Under the pieces are notes generated by a model. That model did no database searches and was not told the origin of the DNA. It was given only the letters and a program-made list of their open reading frames with translations. 21,597 bases of DNA from CBFIGX01 sp965662265 (GTDB lineage Bacteria > Bacteroidota > Bacteroidia > Flavobacteriales > UBA7430): positions 1 through 21,597 of the forward strand of contig CBFIGX010000014.1 of the NCBI GenBank assembly GCA_965662265.1, written 5' to 3'. Both the position numbers and the translations under genes were made by a program. Shown here piece by piece: positions 15,685-21,597 of the stretch (the first letter of the stretch is position 1; every line of letters begins with the position of its first letter).

Positions 15685-17582
15685 TATTTGTAGCTTCTTT
15701 GTTTCAACTCAATATTTTCATATTCCAGGACTTCTTTATGAAGTTCTGGTGTTTTACCTTCTCCTTTATATTCCCAAGCAGATACGAAGGTATAATCTTC
15801 ATCATTACGCAAAGCCTCTCCTTCTGGCGTTTGGTATTCTTCTCTGAAGTGTCCTCCACACGATTCTTCTCTACTCAGAGCATCGTGACACATAAGGGCG
15901 CCTAACTCTATAAAGTCGGCCACACGACCTGCTTTTTCGAGCTCTTGGTTAAGTCCTTTCTGGGTGCCTGGCACGCGCACATCGCTCCAAAATTCTTCGC
16001 GTATGGCATTAATTTCTTTAAGTGCCTCTTCTAAACCTTCTTTACTGCGCACCATACCGCACTTATCCCACATCACCTTACCTAAGCGGCGGTGAAAATA
16101 ATCTACAGACTTAGTTCCTTTGTTATTCTCAAAGAAGTCTAAACGCTCTCTAACGGCTTTTTCGGCAGTTTCGAAAGCGGCATTTTCTATAGATATAGGA
16201 CCTGTACGAATATCATCTGCTAAATAATTAGAAATCGTATATGGCAACACAAAATAACCATCGGCTAAACCTTGCATTAATGCGGAGGCCCCAAGCCTAT
16301 TTGCACCGTGATCGGAGAAGTTAGATTCTCCGGCGGCAAATAATCCTGGCACGGTAGTTTGTAAGTTATAATCTACCCAAACACCTCCCATGGTATAGTG
16401 TACTGCAGGATATATTTTCATTGGAAGTACATAAGGGTTTTCAGCCGTAATCTTTTCATACATCTGAAATAGGTTTCCGTAGCGTGCTTCAACAGCATCT
16501 TTACCAAGGCGATTTATGGCATCCGAGAAATCTAAGAAGACGGCATCGCCGGTAGCGGTAACGCCATAGCCAGCATCGCATCGCTCTTTAGCAGCACGAG
16601 AAGCTACATCTCTAGGAACCAAGTTTCCAAAGGCNNNNNNNNNNNNNNNNNNNNNNNNNNNNNNNNNNNNNNNNNNNNNNNNNNNNNNNNNNNNNNNNNN
16701 NNNNNNNNNNNNNNNNNNNNNNNNNNNNNNNNNCAGTGTTAGCTTAGACTGGTGATCGCCAGATACTGGAATACAAGTAGGGTGAATTTGCACAAAGCAA
16801 GAGTTTCCAAAGTAAGCCCCTTGCTTATATGATTTCCACGCCGCTGTACAGTTAGATCCCATCGCATTGGTAGATAAATAAAAGACATTTCCATAACCAC
16901 CCGATGCTATCACTACGGCATGTGCCGAATGACGCTCTATATCTCCTGTGATAAGATTTCTTGCTATAATACCTCGCGCCTTACCATCAATCTTTACGAT
17001 ATCCATCATTTCGTGGCGGTTATACATGGTAACAGTACCCTTATTTATTTGGCGGCTTAACGCTTGGTATGCTCCAATGAGTAACTGCTGACCCGTTTGG
17101 CCTTTGGCATAAAAAGTACGTTGCACCTGTACACCACCAAAAGATCGGTTATCTAGTAAACCACCATATTCTCTGGCAAAAGGAACCCCTTGAGCCACAC
17201 ATTGATCAATAATATTTGTAGACACCTCTGCCAAACGGTATACGTTGGCTTCGCGAGATCTATAGTCGCCACCTTTTATCGTGTCGTAAAATAAACGATA
17301 CGTGCTATCACCATCGTTTTGATAATTTTTTGCCGCATTAATACCACCTTGTGCCGCTATAGAGTGCGCACGTCGTGGTGAATCTTGAAAACAAAACGAC
17401 TTCACGTTAAAGCCCATTTCCCCTAAAGAAGCGGCAGCAGAAGCACCGGCAAGACCTGTTCCTACCACAATAACATCTATGCTACGACGATTGGCTGGGT
17501 TTACCAGCTTCGCATCGGATTTGTATTTGGTCCACTTGTCAGCTAAAGGACCTTCTGGAATAGAATCGAATAAATCTTTCAT
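15684..17582 (-). CDS. sdhA: Succinate dehydrogenase/fumarate reductase flavoprotein subunit (N run inside)
   Basis: Visible features are the FAD dinucleotide fold (DVIVVGTGLAGASAA, GTGLAG at 41-46), the covalent FAD histidine (His73 in AHSIAAQGGINAA), QIHPTCIP near the active site, and SDHGANRLGASALMQGL. The enzyme oxidises succinate to fumarate. I chose ATG 17582 (MKDLFDSIPEGPLADKW), four bases after the sdhC stop; the frame extends 15 codons further upstream into sdhC without a family match. The 99 N at 16635-16733 replace the segment that follows KLTL and normally contains the RNDGR active-site arginine. Family members are about 35 residues longer than this sequence with its N run, so the true gap is probably larger than drawn. 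Confidence 0.95.
   Translation of the reverse strand: MKDLFDSIPEGPLADKWTKYKSDAKLVNPANRRSIDVIVVGTGLAGASAAASLGEMGFNVKSFCFQDSPRRAHSIAAQGGINAAKNYQNDGDSTYRLFYDTIKGGDYRSREANVYRLAEVSTNIIDQCVAQGVPFAREYGGLLDNRSFGGVQVQRTFYAKGQTGQQLLIGAYQALSRQINKGTVTMYNRHEMMDIVKIDGKARGIIARNLITGDIERHSAHAVVIASGGYGNVFYLSTNAMGSNCTAAWKSYKQGAYFGNSCFVQIHPTCIPVSGDHQSKLTLXXXXXXXXXXXXXXXXXXXXXXXXXXXXXXXXXAFGNLVPRDVASRAAKERCDAGYGVTATGDAVFLDFSDAINRLGKDAVEARYGNLFQMYEKITAENPYVLPMKIYPAVHYTMGGVWVDYNLQTTVPGLFAAGESNFSDHGANRLGASALMQGLADGYFVLPYTISNYLADDIRTGPISIENAAFETAEKAVRERLDFFENNKGTKSVDYFHRRLGKVMWDKCGMVRSKEGLEEALKEINAIREEFWSDVRVPGTQKGLNQELEKAGRVADFIELGALMCHDALSREESCGGHFREEYQTPEGEALRNDEDYTFVSAWEYKGEGKTPELHKEVLEYENIELKQRSYK
16635..16733. 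other. Assembly gap (99 N) in sdhA
   Basis: The gap lies between KLTL and AFGNLVPRDVASR. The missing stretch should encode the substrate-binding SESLRNDGR region and the linker to YLERRYP; about 45-50 residues are expected from homologues as I recall them. Confidence 0.9.
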
Positions 17583-17586
17583 CGGC

Positions 17587-18261
17587 TTATAGTTGAGAAA
17601 TGTAGAAATAGATAGGGAATGATACAAACCCTAAGGTTATCAGTAGTGCAAAGGCTGTGCCTGACTTTTTAAACAATGGCGTATATTTTTTGTGTCTCCA
17701 TCCCATAGATTGGAAAGCCGACTGGAAGCCATGGTTAAGGTGAAAACCTAATAGTACCATAGCAACTACGTATAGAGCGGCATACCACAACTGCGAAAAA
17801 GACGCTGTTACAATTGTATACATGTCTTTTATTGCTGCACCAGAACTGTCGAGGGTCATAGCTACTTCACCAAACTTGTAGGTATACCAAAAAGATTGCA
17901 AGTGAAGTACTAAAAAAGCTAGAATGATAGAACCAGTAAGCCCCATGTTGCGGGCATACCAAGAGCTCTTCTTGCGATCCATAGCATAAGCAACAGGCTG
18001 CGCAGCCTTGTTGGCTTTGGTTAAAAGTACCGCATCAATAATATGTGTGATAAAACCAAGTACCAGTACAATTTCCATCACCCTAATAATTGGGTTAGAC
18101 GACATAAAGCGCGTATACTCGTTAAATTGAACAGAATCCGTAAACAAGGTAATATTACCGGCTAAGTGTACAACAAGGAAACTACAAAGGAATAGTCCTG
18201 TAATGGCCATCAGAAACTTCCTTCCCAGCGACGATGAAAATAGGCCAACGCTATTGCTCAT
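17587..18261 (-). CDS. sdhC: Succinate dehydrogenase cytochrome b subunit (b558 family)
   Basis: A 224-residue protein with five predicted membrane helices (about 16-36, 60-80, 108-126, 157-177, 203-221), the layout of type B (di-heme) succinate:quinone oxidoreductases. Four histidines lie in or at helices and are the likely haem ligands: His32 (VVHLAGN), His73, His120 and His174 (or 177). It anchors SdhAB to the inner membrane and passes electrons to menaquinone. First gene of the operon; the start MSNSVGLFSSSLGRKFLMA is typical. No separate sdhD is present, as expected for this type. Confidence 0.94.
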   Translation of the reverse strand: MSNSVGLFSSSLGRKFLMAITGLFLCSFLVVHLAGNITLFTDSVQFNEYTRFMSSNPIIRVMEIVLVLGFITHIIDAVLLTKANKAAQPVAYAMDRKKSSWYARNMGLTGSIILAFLVLHLQSFWYTYKFGEVAMTLDSSGAAIKDMYTIVTASFSQLWYAALYVVAMVLLGFHLNHGFQSAFQSMGWRHKKYTPLFKKSGTAFALLITLGFVSFPIYFYISQL

Positions 18262-18306
18262 AATGCTTTTATTTTCTAGGTTTTTTAATTCTAATTAACA
18301 AGAGTA

Positions 18307-18337
18307 CAAATTTACTACACAGAAGTCCATCCTACAA
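18307..18337 (-). promoter_or_regulatory. Promoter TTG-N20-TAAATTTG for sdhCAB
   Basis: On the minus strand TTG (18337-18335) is followed after 20 bases by TAAATTTG (18314-18307), a full consensus match. The sdhC ATG is about 45 bases further, giving a leader near 40 nt. Confidence 0.6.
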
Positions 18338-18498
18338 CCATAACACCAATTAATATTCATTCTTAATAAGATTTTTTTTTGCAGGTGTTAATTAGAGTAA
18401 TAAGTTGATTTTAAATGTTGTAACACAAAAAAGAAAGCTATGCTGTGCGCAGACATTTAAATTAAACTGCGTTCCTTTTACGATTGCTGTAGGAAAGT

Positions 18499-18506
18499 TA
18501 TATTTG
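18499..18506 (+). promoter_or_regulatory. -7 box TATATTTG for the aminopeptidase P gene
   Basis: An exact TAnnTTTG, 30 bases before the ATG at 18537. There is no properly spaced -33 TTG. The frame is open upstream to 18405, but starting there would put this promoter inside the gene. Confidence 0.5.
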
Positions 18507-18536
18507 CTTAAGCTAATACTAAAACCAGATAAAGGC

Positions 18537-20000
18537 ATGAAATACGAAACTATAGACTCGGGTTTATTTACCAGAAACAGAGCGCGTTTTTGCCAAGCTT
18601 TACAAGCAAAATCGCTTGCTATTTTTAATGCCAACGACCTAATGCCTACCAATGCCGATGGCACCATGGCCTTTAGACAAAACAACGATCTTTTTCATTT
18701 ATCGGGCGTTGANNNNNNNNNNNNNNNNNNNNNNNNNNNNNNNNNNNNNNNNNNNNNNNNNNNNNNNNNNNNNNNNNNNNNNNNNNNNNNNNNNNNNNNN
18801 NNNNNNNNNNNTGACCTAATGCCTACCAATGCCGATGGCACCATGGCCTTTAGACAAAACAACGATCTTTTTCATTTATCGGGCGTTGACCAAGAAGAAA
18901 GTATCTTACTAATTTTTCCTGATGCCTTTGATGCCAAACACCGTGAAATTCTCTTTCTTAAAGAAACCAACGAACACATTGCCGTTTGGGAAGGAGCTAA
19001 GCTAAACAAAGCACAAGCCTTTCAAACCTCTGGTATAAAAACCGTGTATTGGCTCAGCCAATTTCAAAGCATCTTAAAAAACCTAATGAGCGAAGCGCAA
19101 CACGTATACCTTAACAGTAACGAACACGGGCGCGCCAAAATAGAAGTAGAAACCCGAGATGCCCGATTTGGAAAATGGATACGCGAGCAATATCCACTTC
19201 ATAACTACCAGCGCTCAGCACCTATCATGCACAGCATTCGGGCCATTAAAGATCCGGTAGAAATAGAACTCATTCAAAAAGCCTGTAATCTTACCGATGG
19301 CGCTTTTCGTAGAATTCTTAAAACCATTAAAGCCGGGCAAATGGAATACGAAATAGAGGCCGAAATCATTCATGAATTTGTGCGCAACAGATCTAGAGGT
19401 TTTGCCTATACCCCTATTATCGCGTCGGGCGCTAATGCTTGCGTTTTACATTATATTGACAATAACCAGCCTTGCCATAACGGCGATGTAATATTAATGG
19501 ACTTTGGGGCCGAATATGCCAATTATGCGTCCGACATGACTCGTTGTGTGCCTGTAAATGGCCGATTTACCGATCGCCAAAAAGAAGTATATGGAGCTGT
19601 GCTTAGGGTATTAAAAGCTGCTACCAAACTATTGGTGCCTGGCATCTACCTTCACGACTATCATACCCAAGTAGGCGAGCTGATGACTAATGAGCTCCTA
19701 GGGCTAGGACTACTTAGTGAAGATGAGGTAAAACATCAGTCGGCAGAAAAGCCTGCCTATAAAAAATACTTTATGCATGGCACCTCCCATTTCTTAGGAC
19801 TAGATGTACACGATGTGGGTTCGTGGACAGAAGCTCTTAAAGCGGGCATGGTATTTACCTGCGAGCCCGGCATATACATCCCTGAAGAAGGACTGGGTAT
19901 TCGTTTAGAAAATGACATCTTGGTGACCGATAATGGCCCAATAAACCTGATGGCAAACATCCCTATAGAAATTGAAGAGATAGAAGCCTTGATGGCCTAA
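18537..20000 (+). CDS. pepP: Xaa-Pro aminopeptidase (aminopeptidase P), split by a false gap
   Basis: Removes an N-terminal residue preceding proline. The N-terminal aminopeptidase-P domain (SGLFTRNRARFCQAL) is followed by the pita-bread catalytic domain with di-metal ligands: Asp in LMDFGAEY, Asp in YASDMTR, His in HGTSHFLGLDVHD, Glu in TCEPGIYIP and Glu in GIRLENDI. Bases 18636-18712 and 18813-18889 are identical, with only N (and one unmatched base) between; removing the N run and the second copy gives an uninterrupted 428-residue protein (GVDQEES across the join), close to the usual length. The start ATG 18537 is chosen over upstream codons because of the promoter and the family N-terminus. 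An alpha/beta hydrolase follows 25 bases later. Confidence 0.94.
   Translation: MKYETIDSGLFTRNRARFCQALQAKSLAIFNANDLMPTNADGTMAFRQNNDLFHLSGVXXXXXXXXXXXXXXXXXXXXXXXXXXXXXXXXXXDLMPTNADGTMAFRQNNDLFHLSGVDQEESILLIFPDAFDAKHREILFLKETNEHIAVWEGAKLNKAQAFQTSGIKTVYWLSQFQSILKNLMSEAQHVYLNSNEHGRAKIEVETRDARFGKWIREQYPLHNYQRSAPIMHSIRAIKDPVEIELIQKACNLTDGAFRRILKTIKAGQMEYEIEAEIIHEFVRNRSRGFAYTPIIASGANACVLHYIDNNQPCHNGDVILMDFGAEYANYASDMTRCVPVNGRFTDRQKEVYGAVLRVLKAATKLLVPGIYLHDYHTQVGELMTNELLGLGLLSEDEVKHQSAEKPAYKKYFMHGTSHFLGLDVHDVGSWTEALKAGMVFTCEPGIYIPEEGLGIRLENDILVTDNGPINLMANIPIEIEEIEALMA
18636..18712. repeat. 77-bp direct repeat, left copy (assembly duplicate)
   Basis: Identical to 18813-18889. Inside pepP; an unmerged contig end. 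Confidence 0.9.
18713..18811. other. Assembly gap (99 N) in pepP
   Basis: Flanked by identical 77-mers, so nothing is really missing. The single base 18812 differs from the matching base on the left (T versus C). Confidence 0.95.
18813..18889. repeat. 77-bp direct repeat, right copy (assembly duplicate)
   Basis: Second copy of 18636-18712. The true pepP reading continues from 18712 to 18890. Confidence 0.9.
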
Positions 20001-20025
20001 TAGCCACTCTTGAAGCCATTGAGCC

Positions 20026-20814
20026 ATGCCTTTTTTTTCTGTAGAGCAACAAAACATTCACTACCAATGCCATGGCCGTGGCCCCGCTATAGTGCTTATT
20101 CATGGTTTTTTAGAAAACCTAGGTATGTGGGATGAGCTAAGCCAAATGCTCGCCGAACAGTATCAAATAGTACGTATAGATCTTCCTGGCTTTGGCCTTT
20201 CTGATGGATTTACCAACTACAGCCCCAGTATGGCCGACTACGCCTCAGTTGTACTTCAACTCTGTACACATCTTAAGCTAAAAAAATACAACCTAATAGG
20301 CCACTCTATGGGTGGCTATATTGCCCTAGAAATGGCGGCCAAACAGCACGAAAATATTCGACAACTTGTGCTTTTTCATGCCACGGCAAGGCCCGATAAT
20401 AATGATAAAAAAGCCAATAGAGACCGTGCCATAAAAGCCCTCTATAGCAAAAAAAATGTATATCTCAGCAGCGCCATCAAGCAGCTCTTTCCTCAAAAAT
20501 TAAGACCTTCCTACAAAGACGCCATGAACCACCTTAGCAAGGAGGCAAAAAAACTACTCCCAGAAAGCATCAAACAGGCCTTGTGGGCCATGCGACAGCG
20601 CAAAGACCATCGGCACACACAAGCTCTTTTAAACAAACGATGCCATACCATTGCTGGTGCAATAGACCCTATTCTAGATTCTAAGCAATTAGCTATGGAC
20701 GCCTATTCTGCAAATAGCCACTTTTACCTGCTACAAAATGCTGGACATATGAGCCACATCGAACAAAAAAATGACGCTTTTAAAGCAATATTAGGTGCTA
20801 TTACCTATACTTAA
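20026..20814 (+). CDS. Alpha/beta-fold hydrolase
   Basis: A 262-residue soluble hydrolase. The oxyanion-hole motif HGF is at 26-28, the nucleophile elbow GHSMGG holds Ser94, and the catalytic His241 is in NAGHMSHIEQ; the acid is probably Asp in GAIDPI. A helical cap (about 120-200, rich in Lys/Arg) sits between strands as in esterases and related C-C hydrolases. There is no signal peptide. The substrate cannot be assigned. It starts 25 bases after pepP and is likely cotranscribed. Confidence 0.88.
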   Translation: MPFFSVEQQNIHYQCHGRGPAIVLIHGFLENLGMWDELSQMLAEQYQIVRIDLPGFGLSDGFTNYSPSMADYASVVLQLCTHLKLKKYNLIGHSMGGYIALEMAAKQHENIRQLVLFHATARPDNNDKKANRDRAIKALYSKKNVYLSSAIKQLFPQKLRPSYKDAMNHLSKEAKKLLPESIKQALWAMRQRKDHRHTQALLNKRCHTIAGAIDPILDSKQLAMDAYSANSHFYLLQNAGHMSHIEQKNDAFKAILGAITYT

Positions 20815-21007
20815 TGTCCAATAATCTGCCCTTTTTAAGCTCATATTACTATTTGTACTCTTTGTATTTTATAGGCAAAAACCGTCCACACCTTTTGTTC
20901 ACATTGCTTTCCTTTAAAATACTTGCCATGTATTGCTATATATAATTATATGTTTATTAGTATGTGTGGTCTAATTTCACTAACTTTAGAAAGCCTTCCC
21001 GATTAGT

Positions 21008-21024
21008 GCTTGGGTGTACCAAGC
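21008..21024. other. Small hairpin GCTTGG-GTGTA-CCAAGC
   Basis: A perfect 6-bp GC-containing stem with a 5-base loop in the 243-base space between the hydrolase and the last gene, 33 bases before that gene's ATG. There is no T-run on either side, so a standard terminator is not supported; it would lie in the leader of the next mRNA. The rest of the space holds a 12-bp AT palindrome near 20940 and no ORF. Confidence 0.3.
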
Positions 21025-21057
21025 CATACTAGATTATCAATCAAAAACAATAATATC

Positions 21058-21597
21058 ATGAAACACACACTTTACGTTTTCTTTGTGTTCTTAACACCAT
21101 TTGTGATGGCACAGAACTTTAGCCTTAATGAACACAAATCAATAGTGCCGTCTCAGAAGCACTTAAAGGTCTTTACCTTTAAAGTAAACAATAACTATCA
21201 CGTTCATACAGAGGGAGTGGCAGCAAACTCACAAATCCATTATTACAAAAATACCGATGGCGGCGAGTATCTGGGTCATGACAAAAGCAGAGGCTCGGGA
21301 GAAAATAAAAAGATATTTACCAAGCAAAATGTTCCCGGCTTTGTTTTGACCGAAACCACGTCGGCACATCTTTCAAATCCTGAATTTTGGCTTAAAGAGA
21401 TTGTCTTAGATCAAAAAGCGGAGGCCTACCAATTAAGTATGCATCTTGAAGCAAACTTAGACAACTCTATTCATTACGAAATTCATCTTGTAAAAGAAAC
21501 CAGTATAAATGTGGTATATACAAACAAGGTAGAAGTGTTAAGACAAAAGTATTTAATAGACCTTCCTGCAATTGATGAGGGATATTATGAATTGCAG
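21058..21597 (+). CDS. Secreted protein of unknown function, N-terminal part (runs off window)
   Basis: The frame is open from ATG 21058 to the window end (180 codons). Residues 1-18 form a signal peptide (MKHT, hydrophobic LYVFFVFLTPFV, then MAQ). The mature part is rich in charged and beta-forming residues (HLKVFTFKVNNNYHVHTEG, YQLSMHLEANLDNSIHYEIHL) and holds no motif I recognise. The two beta-rich stretches could be Ig-like or jelly-roll domains. It has no cysteine after the signal, so it is not a typical lipoprotein. Type IX secretion cannot be judged without the C-terminus. Confidence 0.75.
   Translation, partial: MKHTLYVFFVFLTPFVMAQNFSLNEHKSIVPSQKHLKVFTFKVNNNYHVHTEGVAANSQIHYYKNTDGGEYLGHDKSRGSGENKKIFTKQNVPGFVLTETTSAHLSNPEFWLKEIVLDQKAEAYQLSMHLEANLDNSIHYEIHLVKETSINVVYTNKVEVLRQKYLIDLPAIDEGYYELQ

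Noticed and set aside
17583..17627. Upstream start of sdhA inside sdhC
   Set aside because: The 15 extra residues translate the end of sdhC out of frame and match no SdhA N-terminus; ATG 17582 fits the family.
18405..18536. Upstream extension of pepP
   Set aside because: No family match, and a -7 promoter box lies within it; ATG 18537 is preferred.
20851..20874. TACTATTTG and TACTCTTTG as promoter boxes downstream of the hydrolase
   Set aside because: Three bases instead of two separate TA and TTTG, and no gene follows within 180 bases.
20981..20988. TAACTTTA as -7 box for the last gene
   Set aside because: One mismatch at the conserved final G and no TTG at the right distance; too weak to report.
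1..21597. CRISPR arrays, insertion sequences, tRNA/rRNA genes, defence or phage islands
   Set aside because: Nothing of this kind was seen; the only perfect direct repeats are the two assembly duplicates.

Overview
The window reads as a chromosomal piece of an AT-rich member of the Bacteroidota, most likely a flavobacterium-like lineage (order Flavobacteriales). The evidence is: promoter-like TAnnTTTG elements (Bacteroidota -7 box) ahead of many genes; absence of obvious Shine-Dalgarno sequences; the acpP-fabF-rnc-IPExxxVDY-pyk gene order; a three-gene sdhCAB operon with a di-heme-type cytochrome b; and a secreted protein built of DSYGDGW and GCTD...DDGSC modules that are common in secreted Bacteroidota proteins. 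The sequence is a draft scaffold with six runs of 98-99 N. These are placeholders, not measured gaps: two are flanked by identical 77-79 bp sequence on both sides (true overlap, no missing DNA), and at least one hides several hundred bases.

Layout. 1-1317 (-): N-terminal part of a large modular secreted protein. 1318-1632: divergent intergenic region with a 10-bp inverted repeat. 1633-2562 (+): PfkB-type sugar kinase. 2615-3097 (+): small secreted protein of unknown function. 3094-3597 (-): biotin carboxyl carrier-type protein. 3669-7030 (+): isoprenylcysteine-methyltransferase-like membrane protein coupled to an M1 aminopeptidase lipoprotein. 7027-8063 (-): purN-rnhA. 8372-14741 (+): acpP, fabF (broken by a gap), rnc (5' end lost in the same gap), an IPExxxVDY protein, pyk, an M42 aminopeptidase and an Ig-like lipoprotein (3' end lost in a gap). 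14923-18261 (-): sdhC-sdhA-sdhB, succinate dehydrogenase. 18537-20814 (+): Xaa-Pro aminopeptidase and an alpha/beta hydrolase. 21058-21597 (+): start of an unrecognised secreted protein.

The genes are mostly housekeeping: fatty acid synthesis (acpP, fabF), RNA processing (rnc, rnhA), purine synthesis (purN), glycolysis (pyk), TCA cycle/respiration (sdhCAB) and peptide breakdown (M1, M42 and Xaa-Pro aminopeptidases). Gene packing is tight: five neighbouring pairs share a single base between stop and start (TAATG or TGATG), and two convergent pairs have interlocked stop codons (CTAA). No tRNA, rRNA, CRISPR array, insertion sequence, phage gene or toxin-antitoxin pair was seen. I found no convincing new biological system; the most useful observations are the scaffold artefacts, the rearranged module order in the secreted protein, and promoters placed so close to start codons that short or absent leaders are predicted.
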